From RCC1774 sp050330855 (GTDB taxonomy: Bacteria > Cyanobacteriota > Cyanobacteriia > Thermosynechococcales > Thermosynechococcaceae), in NCBI GenBank assembly GCA_050330855.1, contig JBHJNL010000063.1, forward strand, positions 1 through 64,000: DNA of 64,000 nucleotides. Direction: 5' to 3'. Below are positions 17,486 to 25,704 of the stretch, piece after piece. A program made the translations under genes and the position numbers. The notes beneath the pieces are model-generated. The model was not told where the DNA came from. It made no database searches and saw nothing but the letters and a program-made list of their open reading frames with translations. The stretch's first letter is position 1; the number at the start of each line of letters is the position of its first letter.

Positions 17486-18022
17486 ATGGCTCAAGTCTCT
17501 GGATCCGCTGACGTGCCCGGTATGGGCCGTCGTCAATTTATGAACTTTTTAGCGTTTGGCGCTGTAACCGGAACGGCCATTGGTGGCCTGTACCCTGTTG
17601 TTCGATACTTTATTCCTCCCTCCAGTGGTGGCGGCAGCGGCGGCGTCAATGCAAAAGACGCCCTCGGCAACGACATCGTAGTCAGCGAGTACTTGACCTC
17701 TCATCCGGCAGGCGATCGCAACCTTGCCCAGGGACTCAAGGGTGACCCCACCTACGTGATTGTGGACGACGAATCCGTCCGTAGTTATGGTCTCAACGCA
17801 ATTTGTACTCACCTCGGTTGCGTCGTGCCCTGGAACGTCGGCCAAAGCAAATTCATGTGCCCTTGTCACGGGTCTCAGTATGACGAAACCGGCAAAGTTG
17901 TTCGAGGTCCGGCTCCTCGCTCCCTCGCATTGGCCCATGCTGATGTTGTCGATGACAAGCTGGTCTTTAGCCAATGGACCGAAACCGATTTCCGCACCGA
18001 CGAAGATCCCTGGTGGGCCTAG
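17486..18022 (+). CDS. petC: Cytochrome b6f Rieske iron-sulfur subunit
   Basis: A 178-residue Rieske protein that passes electrons from plastoquinol to cytochrome f. The N-terminus has GRRQFMNFLAFGAVTGTAIGG, an uncleaved twin-arginine-type membrane anchor, followed by a glycine-rich hinge (SSGGGSGG). The 2Fe-2S ligands are in CTHLGC and CPCHGSQYD. Length is normal. It is 87 bases upstream of petA, the usual cyanobacterial petCA operon. Confidence 0.98.
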   Translation: MAQVSGSADVPGMGRRQFMNFLAFGAVTGTAIGGLYPVVRYFIPPSSGGGSGGVNAKDALGNDIVVSEYLTSHPAGDRNLAQGLKGDPTYVIVDDESVRSYGLNAICTHLGCVVPWNVGQSKFMCPCHGSQYDETGKVVRGPAPRSLALAHADVVDDKLVFSQWTETDFRTDEDPWWA

Positions 18023-18109
18023 GTGCATAGAGCCAGCATCTTGCTCGTAACATTGATGCGGCCCTCTTGCCTTCTCTGCTGATTCCCTTGATTTGAGTTT
18101 GATTGAATA

Positions 18110-19069
18110 ATGAAGCGAAGCTTTTTACCCACAATTACTCGGACGGGCCTTAGTCTCTTGGGTGCCTTCCTAGTCTGTATTGCAGGCGTCACCGCACTCC
18201 CCAACATAGCCCAGGCTTATCCGATATACGCGCAGCAGGCCTATGACAGCCCTCGCGAACCGACAGGCCGAATCGTGTGTGCCAACTGTCACATTGGTGC
18301 TAAGCCTACTAAAGTTGAAGTCCCTCAGTCTGTACTCCCTGACACCGTATTTAAGGCCATTGTCCAAATTCCCTACGATAAAGATGCCCAGCAAGTGCTG
18401 GGGAATGGTGAACTTGGCCCATTGAATGTTGGTGCGGTCCTAGCGTTGCCGGAAGGATTCAAGCTGGCTCCTGCAGAGCGCCTGTCTGAGGAGCTACAAG
18501 AGGAAACCGCTGGATTATTCTTCCAGCCCTATAAAGCAGGTGAAGACGGAACCTACGTGATTGGTCCTATCTCTGGTCTTGATCACCAAGAGATTGTGTT
18601 CCCAATTCTCTCTCCTGATCCTAAGACGGATAAAACCGTTCACTTTGGTAAATACTCCATCCATGCCGGTGGCAACCGAGGTCGGGGGCAAATTCAGCCC
18701 ACCGGCCAGAAAACAAACAATGCGGTTTACACAGCCTCTGTTGCAGGTAAAGTGACCGGAATCTCTGCCGGTGATGCCGGTGCAACCGTTACCATTGCTG
18801 CAGAAGATGGCACCACCGTCACAGACGAGATCCCCAAAGGTCCGCAGGTGATTGTTTCTGAAGGTCAGGATGTTTCTGCAGGTGAACCCCTCACTAACAA
18901 TCCCAATGTCGGTGGCTTTGGTCAAAAAGATGCTGAGATTGTGCTGCAGAACCCCACTCGAATCAAGTGGCTGATGGCGTTCTTCGCGGCAATCATGATT
19001 TCTCAAACTCTTTTGGTTCTCAAGAAGAAGCAGGTTGAGAAGGTGCAGGCTGCAGAAATGAATTTCTAG
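18110..19069 (+). CDS. petA: Cytochrome f
   Basis: A 319-residue apocytochrome f. A signal peptide ends around NIAQA, giving a mature N-terminus YPIYAQQ whose tyrosine amino group is an axial heme ligand. The heme attachment motif is CANCH. The large lumenal domain carries a small domain insert, and the C-terminal anchor is WLMAFFAAIMISQTLLVL with a short stromal tail. It accepts electrons from PetC and donates to plastocyanin or cytochrome c6. Confidence 0.98.
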   Translation: MKRSFLPTITRTGLSLLGAFLVCIAGVTALPNIAQAYPIYAQQAYDSPREPTGRIVCANCHIGAKPTKVEVPQSVLPDTVFKAIVQIPYDKDAQQVLGNGELGPLNVGAVLALPEGFKLAPAERLSEELQEETAGLFFQPYKAGEDGTYVIGPISGLDHQEIVFPILSPDPKTDKTVHFGKYSIHAGGNRGRGQIQPTGQKTNNAVYTASVAGKVTGISAGDAGATVTIAAEDGTTVTDEIPKGPQVIVSEGQDVSAGEPLTNNPNVGGFGQKDAEIVLQNPTRIKWLMAFFAAIMISQTLLVLKKKQVEKVQAAEMNF

Positions 19070-19100
19070 CCCTGATTATTTACGCTCAATACCATCCATC

Positions 19101-19128
19101 AAAGGCGTTCTCATTAGAGGACGCCTTT
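19101..19128 (+). terminator. Putative petCA terminator
   Basis: An 8-base stem AAAGGCGT/ACGCCTTT lies 31 bases past the petA stop, followed only by GTTGTG. The stem is good but the T tract is weak. Confidence 0.5.
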
Positions 19129-19356
19129 GTTGTGAAATCGCCGATTAATAAGATGCCCCATCGCGAACGTATTGTTAAGGCAAAACAAAAAAGTCTAGAT
19201 CGACAGTTCTAGCTGGAATTGGGCAATCTAAGTCTGGGGAGCAGTACAGTGATCCGTTCAATTTTCTGTACTCGATAAAGAATGAATTCTCGCAAAGGTT
19301 CGTTGTAACATCTCTGCACTGAGAGAGGGGAAGAGGCCTTGGGGCAAAGCACAGCA

Positions 19357-21099
19357 ATGCAGACGCAATCTATTTTTTCAGGGCTATTTGAGCGCCTTGA
19401 TACTGTCATCTTGGCACAGCAGCTAGACCAATCCTTTCTGATTGTGGGAAAAGTACCGGGCTGGTTCTGTGACTTTTGCCCCCAAAGAGAGGGATCTCAC
19501 ATCAGAGTGGAGGACGTTTTCCCTTTTCTCAGTTCATTTATGGCCGATGCCCAAGCCCATTGGCAAAATCAACAGACCGATATTCTCGAATCAGAACTGT
19601 GGGTTGAGGCCAGTCCTGATGGGCAAGAGATTCCGTTGGGAGCCTCTGCTGTTTTGCTCAATACCCTTCAATTACTGCTGATCCGGCAGGAGCAAACCGT
19701 CTACCGAGAACAGGGTTCACTTTTGCAGAAAGGAAGAGAAGCGGCCTTAGAATCACAGCAAGAACGAAAAATGACTGCGGCACAACTCCAGTACAGCACC
19801 TTCTATGACTGTCTCACGGGCTTGCCTAATCAAACATTTCTGCGAGTGCAGTTGGTGCAAGCTTTAGAGCGTCTCCGGCAAGAACAGGTTTCCCTCTTTA
19901 CGCTCTGTCTACTGAGCGTCAATGACTTTAAGGTGGTAAGTAGACGGTATGGTCAAGCCTTTAGTGATCAGTTGCTCATGCAGGTGATCGAGCGTCTTCG
20001 ACATCATTTAGAACTCGAAGACCTGCTTGTAAGACTCGGGGAGAATAACTTTGTCTTTATTCCTTGGTCATTGAATACGCGCCAGAGGGTTGAAGCATTG
20101 ACTGAGGCAATGCTGCAGGAGTTGGCCCTGCCCTATCAGCTCGGCCCTCATGAGGTGAGCAGTAGCTTTAGCCTGGGGCTATCTCAAGGCACAGCCTTTC
20201 AGGACCAGCCCGAAGATATTCTCGACCATGCCCGAATGGCAATGGGCTACGCGAAACACCAAGGCGAACCCTACCGATTTTTTGATTCGACCCTTCATCT
20301 AGAGGTGATTCGGAATTCTGATCTCGAACGTGATTTACCTCAGTCCATTCACCAACAGCAGTTGCTAGCCTACTATGAGCCAGTTGTGTCACTGCAGCAC
20401 CGTAAAGTCACTGGCTTTGAGGCGCTGGTCCGCTGGAATCACCCCACCTACGGACTTATTTTTCCGGGTGATTTCATTCCCTTGGCCGAAAAGACGGGGT
20501 TTGTAGTTCCGCTTGGGAAATGGATGCTGGAGCAGGCCTGTACCCAAGTCGCCCAGTGGAATAACGGCTCGAATCATGATCTAGCGGTGCAGGTTAACTT
20601 ATCGGCTCGACAGTTAGCGGCATCGAATCTGCTTGAAACGGTCCAAACGATTTTGGAGCAGACCCCTGTTTTGCCCCAGTACTTGAAGCTAGAAATTACA
20701 GAAAGCATGGTGCATGAGGACTTAGACTCTTCAATACAACAACTAGAATACATTCGGGCCTTCGGTGTACGCATCTGTCTGGATGATTTTGGGACCGGCT
20801 ATTCTTCGCTCAATTACCTGCATCGCTTGCCGCTGGATACCCTAAAAATAGATCGCTCGTTAACGCAGGCGACATCGCCAGGGAGTACAGAGATTTTGAC
20901 GGCCACCATTAATCTGGCCCACAACCTCAGCCTAGATGTAATTGCAGAGGGAGTTGAAACTCCGCAGCAACTGCATCGGCTCCAGCGCTTGGGTTGTGAC
21001 TATGCCCAGGGCTATCTGTTTGCCAAAGCTCAGCCCCCTGATCTTGCCCAAGCATTTTTGGATCAGCCGTTGACGGTTCTGCAGGCAACCGATGAATAG
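19357..21099 (+). CDS. Degenerate GGDEF / intact EAL cyclic-di-GMP phosphodiesterase
   Basis: About 580 residues. An N-terminal sensory region without clear family (about 1-135) and a short coiled coil are followed by a GGDEF domain whose signature is replaced by LGENNF, so cyclase activity is unlikely. The EAL domain keeps GFEALVRWNHP, LEITESMVHED, LDDFGTGYSSLNYL, LKIDRSL and AEGVET, so phosphodiesterase activity is expected. No membrane segment is visible, suggesting a cytosolic regulator. An in-frame TTG at 19339 with a purine-rich stretch before it is an alternative start. It is convergent with the Pap-like operon, seven bases away. Confidence 0.88.
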   Translation: MQTQSIFSGLFERLDTVILAQQLDQSFLIVGKVPGWFCDFCPQREGSHIRVEDVFPFLSSFMADAQAHWQNQQTDILESELWVEASPDGQEIPLGASAVLLNTLQLLLIRQEQTVYREQGSLLQKGREAALESQQERKMTAAQLQYSTFYDCLTGLPNQTFLRVQLVQALERLRQEQVSLFTLCLLSVNDFKVVSRRYGQAFSDQLLMQVIERLRHHLELEDLLVRLGENNFVFIPWSLNTRQRVEALTEAMLQELALPYQLGPHEVSSSFSLGLSQGTAFQDQPEDILDHARMAMGYAKHQGEPYRFFDSTLHLEVIRNSDLERDLPQSIHQQQLLAYYEPVVSLQHRKVTGFEALVRWNHPTYGLIFPGDFIPLAEKTGFVVPLGKWMLEQACTQVAQWNNGSNHDLAVQVNLSARQLAASNLLETVQTILEQTPVLPQYLKLEITESMVHEDLDSSIQQLEYIRAFGVRICLDDFGTGYSSLNYLHRLPLDTLKIDRSLTQATSPGSTEILTATINLAHNLSLDVIAEGVETPQQLHRLQRLGCDYAQGYLFAKAQPPDLAQAFLDQPLTVLQATDE

Positions 21100-21105
21100 C
21101 AGGGA

Positions 21106-21924
21106 TTAGTCGAATAAACTCTCGACTGATGAGGGCGTGATACTCTCTGTGTCTGAATCAGCGCTGTGTTTTTCTGCCGCGAATTCATGTTGCGCTTGAC
21201 TTAAGCTGGTGGCCTGATTGTAAGACTCAAGATTACCTGCGTCGAAATAGAGTTTAGCCGCAACGCGCAGGTCGGCTACGGCTTGCTTCTTCTCGCCTGC
21301 TTTGCCCTTGAGTGCCCCACGCTGAAAGTAGGCATCTGCATAGGTTGTGTCTAACTCAATGGCCTGGGTGTAATCATAAATGGCAAGTGGCAAATCTTCT
21401 CCGCCGGAATCGTGACCCCGCACATATCCTCGCTGATAATATAGCGTGGCATTTTGGGGCGTAAGACAGATGGACTGGGTGAGTTGTTCAATCTCTACAA
21501 GCCGCTGCAGAGCGATCGCCATCTGCTGATCCTGTGCCCTTAGTTCTTGGGTTTGCTGACTGACTTCCAATCCATGTTGCTCTACAGACGCTAATTTGGC
21601 GTCTAATTTTTTCAGCGCTTGCTGATGAAGCTGAAGCTGTTTGGTGAGGGCTGCAATATGCCCCTGATGTTCTTCGTTTTGCTGGGTAATCTGTTCAAGG
21701 GTCAGTTGCCGCACCTGGCTGGTGACGTCATTGAGACGGCGACGATTGATAAGATGCAGCGTCGCGGTGAGCGACAGCGGAATTGATGCAAAGGCGATCT
21801 GCTGGGTTACGGCAGAGGCAATCGCTCCACCGATTGCACCCACCACCGATAAGGCTTCCACTGCGTCCAGCCAATGGGTCCGTTTGGATTCTGATTGGGC
21901 CTCCACAAGATTTTGCATCTTCAC
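21106..21924 (-). CDS. TPR membrane protein (Slr0151-like)
   Basis: A 272-residue protein. A hydrophobic segment lies at about residues 22-62 (ALSVVGAIGGAIASAVTQQ and following), then a long coiled coil (about 65-140). TPR-like repeats occupy about 150-230 (NATLYYQRGYVRGHD, TYADAYFQRGALKGKAGEKK), with an acidic tail. In Synechocystis the comparable TPR protein Slr0151 is reported to act in photosystem II assembly and repair. It is last in the eight-gene operon, 29 bases after the phycobiliprotein-like gene. Confidence 0.78.
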   Translation of the reverse strand: MKMQNLVEAQSESKRTHWLDAVEALSVVGAIGGAIASAVTQQIAFASIPLSLTATLHLINRRRLNDVTSQVRQLTLEQITQQNEEHQGHIAALTKQLQLHQQALKKLDAKLASVEQHGLEVSQQTQELRAQDQQMAIALQRLVEIEQLTQSICLTPQNATLYYQRGYVRGHDSGGEDLPLAIYDYTQAIELDTTYADAYFQRGALKGKAGEKKQAVADLRVAAKLYFDAGNLESYNQATSLSQAQHEFAAEKHSADSDTESITPSSVESLFD

Positions 21925-21953
21925 TTTAATTCCTGCTGTTTTAGATAAAATGC

Positions 21954-22421
21954 TTAGCTCAATAGCGCTTGGCTGAGTTGAAGTGCTGGCATGATTTGCT
22001 TCATCTCAGCGGGAGTGAGCTGCTGCTCCATGACCTTGGGCATCACTTGGTAGGTAACCTGTGATGCTTGGTCGTTTTGGAACGCTTTTACTAGCGTGCG
22101 CTGCCAAAGCAACATGCCATCCCGCAGGCGATCGAGATCGCTAATCAGCATCGCGGCAGCCATGCTTTTTAACAAATATTTGCGATCGCGACGACAGATA
22201 TCTGACCGATCTTGGGTGCCTTTGTAAAAGACTCGTGGATTCTGAGCGCAGGCTTTTTCTTCAACCTGATCCATGATTTTCTCTTCTTGATCACGGATTT
22301 TTTCGTAGGCACTGATCCGATGCGCAACTGAGGCTAAGTAATCTTTGAGAAACTGTAGTTCTGCCTCCGTGGCAAACCGTCCACCGGCATCAATGCTGAC
22401 TCGCTTGAGTTGTTTTAACAT
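21954..22421 (-). CDS. Phycobiliprotein-like protein of the Pap-like operon
   Basis: A 155-residue all-helical protein resembling the phycobilisome globin fold. GRFATEAELQFLKDYLASVAHRI parallels the N-terminal helices. CRRDRKYLLKSMAAAMLISD (from C76) parallels the alpha-subunit segment CxRDxxYxLR, in which the cysteine binds the bilin and the aspartate contacts it. Known phycobilisome subunits are not otherwise encoded in the window. It corresponds by position to Slr0149 of Synechocystis. It sits between the ferredoxin and TPR genes with short gaps. Bilin binding is my inference. Confidence 0.72.
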   Translation of the reverse strand: MLKQLKRVSIDAGGRFATEAELQFLKDYLASVAHRISAYEKIRDQEEKIMDQVEEKACAQNPRVFYKGTQDRSDICRRDRKYLLKSMAAAMLISDLDRLRDGMLLWQRTLVKAFQNDQASQVTYQVMPKVMEQQLTPAEMKQIMPALQLSQALLS

Positions 22422-22442
22422 GAGTCCCTCCGAAGATATCGA

Positions 22443-22934
22443 CTATATGGCTTGAGATTTATTTAAATAATCTGAAACTTGCTCTCGGGTATCTTCGAGC
22501 TGGCTAATCATTGAGCGGGTAATGAGCTTTCCTTCCTCCACCAGAACTTGGCCGTTGATGGGGTGTAAGATATTTTGCTGTGCCCGCCGACCAATGAGGT
22601 CTTCAATGTCGGCCATATCACTGAGGTACATCCCGGCCGGGAGTTCAATCACAACCCCTTCCCCAAGCACACGGGTTTGGCATGCCAAACGGGACATTTG
22701 ATTGCAGGTGGTGATCACTTCTAAGGAGCGCTGCTCCCGGCGATTCATGGGGGAGAGACTCTCCATCCCTTCTTTGATATATACGTGGCAGGTGGCGCAC
22801 ATTCCCCGGCCTCCGCACTCGTGCAGCACCTTGAGATCGTTCTGCATTAAGCCCGAAAGTAAGTTGTCATTCGTTGCGATCGCAGTTTCTTGATTAATGG
22901 GGGACAGCTTAACTATCTTGGGCACGTTTGACAC
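22443..22934 (-). CDS. 2Fe-2S ferredoxin-domain protein (Slr0148-like)
   Basis: A 163-residue protein with a ferredoxin fold at about 1-105. Cluster ligands are in HECGGRGMCATCHVYI (C-x5-C-x2-C) and the fourth in RLACQTRV. This spacing is the adrenodoxin/chlorosome-ferredoxin type, not the plant type of photosynthetic PetF. A C-terminal extension of about 55 residues is specific to this group. By order and type it corresponds to Slr0148. Its redox partner is unknown. Confidence 0.85.
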   Translation of the reverse strand: MSNVPKIVKLSPINQETAIATNDNLLSGLMQNDLKVLHECGGRGMCATCHVYIKEGMESLSPMNRREQRSLEVITTCNQMSRLACQTRVLGEGVVIELPAGMYLSDMADIEDLIGRRAQQNILHPINGQVLVEEGKLITRSMISQLEDTREQVSDYLNKSQAI

Positions 22935-23156
22935 TCCTTCTAATCATGGAACCGGGATGACGGGCTGAATCAGCCTCAGCAGACGATTTAGAGTCACCCC
23001 AATCAATAAAATCTATTCCCTTAATTTTCTAACGCATTAGTCCCCATCTTGCTCATTGCGTTCCGGCGATTCAGCGCGATTCGTCCAGGCTTCTGGGGCA
23101 TTCATAGCAGCATCTTCTGATCCCCCCTTCGTCTCATTTACAGCGACAGCGGGTTC

Positions 23157-23840
23157 CTATTGAGCCGGTGGCGTTAGCCCCAGTCGCATCATAATGGTGT
23201 CATGATCCTGCTTCTCTTCGAGGCAAGCTTCAGCCACCTTGACACGCTCAGCAAGCCCTAAGATAAAGACATTCGAAGCAGCCCCCATTGATTCACAGGC
23301 CGTCTGCACACAGTGCAGCTCTTGGCCGGTGAGCTGACTTAAGAACGTACTCAGCAACCCGGCCTCCATATGACAGGAGGGTTGCTCAGGGGGCTGTTTA
23401 GACCGCTGACAAACCTTGGCAAAGGCCGAGTTGGTAATGGTCGCAACAATGAAACCCTGCCGGTAATAACTAAAGTCTAGGTTTAAAATCCCCCAGCCGT
23501 AGGTCTTCCAGCATTGCTTGAGGCACTGCAGAAACGTCACCATTTCCATTTCAGCCAAGGGTTTGCCGTAGTAGGTGCTGACCTCTTCTGCAAAGCGGCG
23601 ATAAAAATACTTGCCCCACCAGCGTCCACACTGAAACATTACTAAGCTTGCAGCGGGTCCGACTTCTTCTTCAAGACTGCTATAGAGCGCCTCTAACAAG
23701 GTATCGGGTAGTGCAATTAGTCGATTGCCCTGACGATTTTCGAGCAAGCCCAGTTCAAAGTCTCCCTGGACATAGGCATCGGGGGCAAAGTAATTGCCGG
23801 GTAAAGGAGCTTGATTGAGTAATTCAGACACTGAAAGCAT
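23157..23840 (-). CDS. V4R-domain protein (Slr0147-like)
   Basis: A 227-residue protein with a C-terminal V4R (4-vinyl reductase-type) ligand-binding domain: SCHMEAGLLSTFLSQLTGQE, then HCVQTACESMGAASNVFILG. The third cysteine of related proteins is replaced in the last segment. The N-terminal half (FAPDAYVQGDFELGLLENRQ) is shared with the other V4R protein of the operon. After its TAG stop the same frame stays open for 39 codons to a TAA at 23037. V4R domains bind small hydrophobic ligands or metals; the ligand here is unknown. Confidence 0.83.
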   Translation of the reverse strand: MLSVSELLNQAPLPGNYFAPDAYVQGDFELGLLENRQGNRLIALPDTLLEALYSSLEEEVGPAASLVMFQCGRWWGKYFYRRFAEEVSTYYGKPLAEMEMVTFLQCLKQCWKTYGWGILNLDFSYYRQGFIVATITNSAFAKVCQRSKQPPEQPSCHMEAGLLSTFLSQLTGQELHCVQTACESMGAASNVFILGLAERVKVAEACLEEKQDHDTIMMRLGLTPPAQ

Positions 23841-23879
23841 GGGGTATTCTGTGCTCCGTTTCTGTTCTCTGTGATGGGA

Positions 23880-24359
23880 CTAGCCAATGGTCAACGATTC
23901 GGTGCCCAATAGGGTCCGCCGAGTTTGGGCTAAATAGGGCTGGATCAAGTTCCACTGCGGTTCAGACAACACCTGCTTGAGGCGAAGCTCTAACCGTTGG
24001 CTGAGCTGATCTACTAAAGCATTGATCTGATGGGCTTGCACAATATCCGTGAGCCATTCCAGCAGTCGATTCTGCAGAAATTTTGGGTCATTGAGTAGCA
24101 TCGCCATCGCACTGCAACGGAGAATGGCGATCCAATGCTCTAGGGCTTTTTCTAGTTGTTGGGGGCTTTCTTCGGGACAGGTTGCCTGCAACTGCTCGGC
24201 AATCGGCTGCCAAATCTCAAGTTCTCGGTCTCGCAGATACTCATAGGTCTGCAGTCGCTGCTTTAGGCCACTGACCTGCTGCTGAAATTCAACAATTTCA
24301 GATCGTTGGAGATAATGATCTTCTGCATCTTGCAGAAACCGTTCAAAGTCAGACTGCAT
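23880..24359 (-). CDS. Phycobiliprotein-like helical protein (Slr0146-like)
   Basis: A 159-residue helical protein with the same general plan as the 155-residue protein downstream: an N-terminal helical pair (FLQDAEDHYLQRSEIVEFQQ), then LQTYEYLRDRELEIWQPIAEQ and LRCSAMAMLLNDPKFLQNRL. The bilin-type CxRD motif is absent; a tryptophan-containing EHWIAIL segment lies there instead. By gene order it corresponds to Slr0146. It precedes the V4R gene with a 39-base gap. The fold assignment is tentative. Confidence 0.65.
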   Translation of the reverse strand: MQSDFERFLQDAEDHYLQRSEIVEFQQQVSGLKQRLQTYEYLRDRELEIWQPIAEQLQATCPEESPQQLEKALEHWIAILRCSAMAMLLNDPKFLQNRLLEWLTDIVQAHQINALVDQLSQRLELRLKQVLSEPQWNLIQPYLAQTRRTLLGTESLTIG

Positions 24360-24368
24360 CGTTGCCCC

Positions 24369-24902
24369 TTAAAATAAATTTGAGAAATCGGAGAGACTTA
24401 GTTCATGGTGAGGGTTAGGGGTCTCAAGCGTTGTGAGTTGGGGGACCACCGCAATTTTGGGTTGACCCTGCCAGATAAACAAGTTAAAGAAGGTCTCCAC
24501 GGGCAAGGTTGGCGTCAAGGTGAATGGGCCGGTTGCATCGTCATGGGGGGAGGTGATCGCTGAATCTAGAGACGGCAGAGGGCTGGTCTGTTGCTGGCCA
24601 TCCCAATTGCTATGGCGCAGAAAATTATAGACCGTTTGACATTGCCAAGGGTTGGGGGCTTGCCCCGATGGAGGCCACTGATGGAGCTGAAGTGGCGGTG
24701 AGGACGGAAGCTCTCCCCCAGTCCCTTGCCAGTCGAACTGGCGCAGAACATCCTGAACAGTAGGACATTGACAAGATTGAGGGCGCTGATCGGTTTGCCT
24801 CAGTGAGGGGGACAAGAGGATGGATTGTTCAGCGCCCTGCTCATTGAATCGTCGCAGAAAAGCCTGAACGGTGACCAATTGCCCGTCCTTTTGATGGTTC
24901 AT
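24369..24902 (-). CDS. Repeat-motif linker protein (Slr0145-like position)
   Basis: A 177-residue, proline- and glutamine-rich protein that I do not recognise beyond its position. It holds four imperfect copies of a 13-residue motif: TVQAFLRRFNEQG (11-23), TVQDVLRQFDWQG (48-60), TVYNFLRHSNWDG (90-102) and PVETFFNLFIWQG (134-146), with a partial copy at the C-terminus (SLSDFSNLF). The linkers between look disordered. The start overlaps the upstream V4R stop by four bases (ATGA). The layout suggests a scaffold with repeated docking helices. Confidence 0.72.
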   Translation of the reverse strand: MNHQKDGQLVTVQAFLRRFNEQGAEQSILLSPSLRQTDQRPQSCQCPTVQDVLRQFDWQGTGGELPSSPPLQLHQWPPSGQAPNPWQCQTVYNFLRHSNWDGQQQTSPLPSLDSAITSPHDDATGPFTLTPTLPVETFFNLFIWQGQPKIAVVPQLTTLETPNPHHELSLSDFSNLF

Positions 24903-25618
24903 GGGAGATACTCCCCATTGTGCAGTCGCTTCTCAATGTCACGAATGGTGGCTCCTTCGGTTTGCCAGAAGGTGGCGGCGTCGATGCGATCTTTTTTCCC
25001 TAACAGAAACTTGCAATAGGTTTCACCCATCGAATAACACTGCAGTTCGATACAACTGAGTTCTTTTTCGATCAGGTCAGTGAAGAAGCCTGCAAAGAGA
25101 CCGGCATAAAGATGACAGACGGGTTTGCCCACATCTCCGAGGGTGCGGGCCACCGCAGAGTCAAAAATATTGATGAACATAAAGCCATTTTTTTGGTCGC
25201 TCAGATCAACATCCCAGTTGCCCCAGCCTTGGCTGGTAAACGGCCACCACCATGCTTCTAAGGTAAAGGAGGGATTGCCCTGACGCAGAGGCATGCCGTA
25301 GTCTTTCTCAAACCAGTCTTGAAAAAACTTGGCATCCCGTTGCCCCCAGGCTTTGCCAATGTTGTACATCACCACCGCAGAGGCGCTCCCCACTTCTTGC
25401 TCTAGCCCTTTAATCAGAGCCAAGATAAAATCTTCGCTTGCCAATATATTGCGAGCATCTTGCCAGTCGGTCAGGGTTCCTTGCTCTGACTGGAAGCAAA
25501 AGAAGTCTTCATAGCTATAGTGATTTCGCTTGGCAGGATGTCTTTGCTTCAGTCGATGGAGAGGTGGGCCGGGATCTTGCCTAGGCTGAGATGTTGTTGC
25601 AGTGGGTGTAAAAACCAT
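24899..25618 (-). CDS. V4R-domain protein (Slr0144-like)
   Basis: A 239-residue protein with a C-terminal V4R domain: VCHLYAGLFAGFFTDLIEKE, then LSCIELQCYSMGETYCKFLLG, with three cysteines in the pattern typical of the fold. The N-terminal half (YEDFFCFQSEQGTLTDWQDA) parallels the second V4R protein of the operon. V4R relatives include BchJ. In Synechocystis the equivalent Slr0144 opens the photosystem II assembly proficiency cluster. Here one extra gene (25705-26670) lies upstream. Confidence 0.85.
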   Translation of the reverse strand: MVFTPTATTSQPRQDPGPPLHRLKQRHPAKRNHYSYEDFFCFQSEQGTLTDWQDARNILASEDFILALIKGLEQEVGSASAVVMYNIGKAWGQRDAKFFQDWFEKDYGMPLRQGNPSFTLEAWWWPFTSQGWGNWDVDLSDQKNGFMFINIFDSAVARTLGDVGKPVCHLYAGLFAGFFTDLIEKELSCIELQCYSMGETYCKFLLGKKDRIDAATFWQTEGATIRDIEKRLHNGEYLP

Positions 25619-25704
25619 CTGTCCCTGATCCTCTCGTCAACAATCATGACTGTTCCGGTCATCTATAGATGCATCATAAAGCGGGTTTAAGTAGAAAGGC
25701 TACT

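Noticed and set aside
17221..17487. Minus-strand reading frame of 88 codons upstream of petC
   Set aside because: No domain, ribosome site or conservation signal; it covers the likely petCA promoter.
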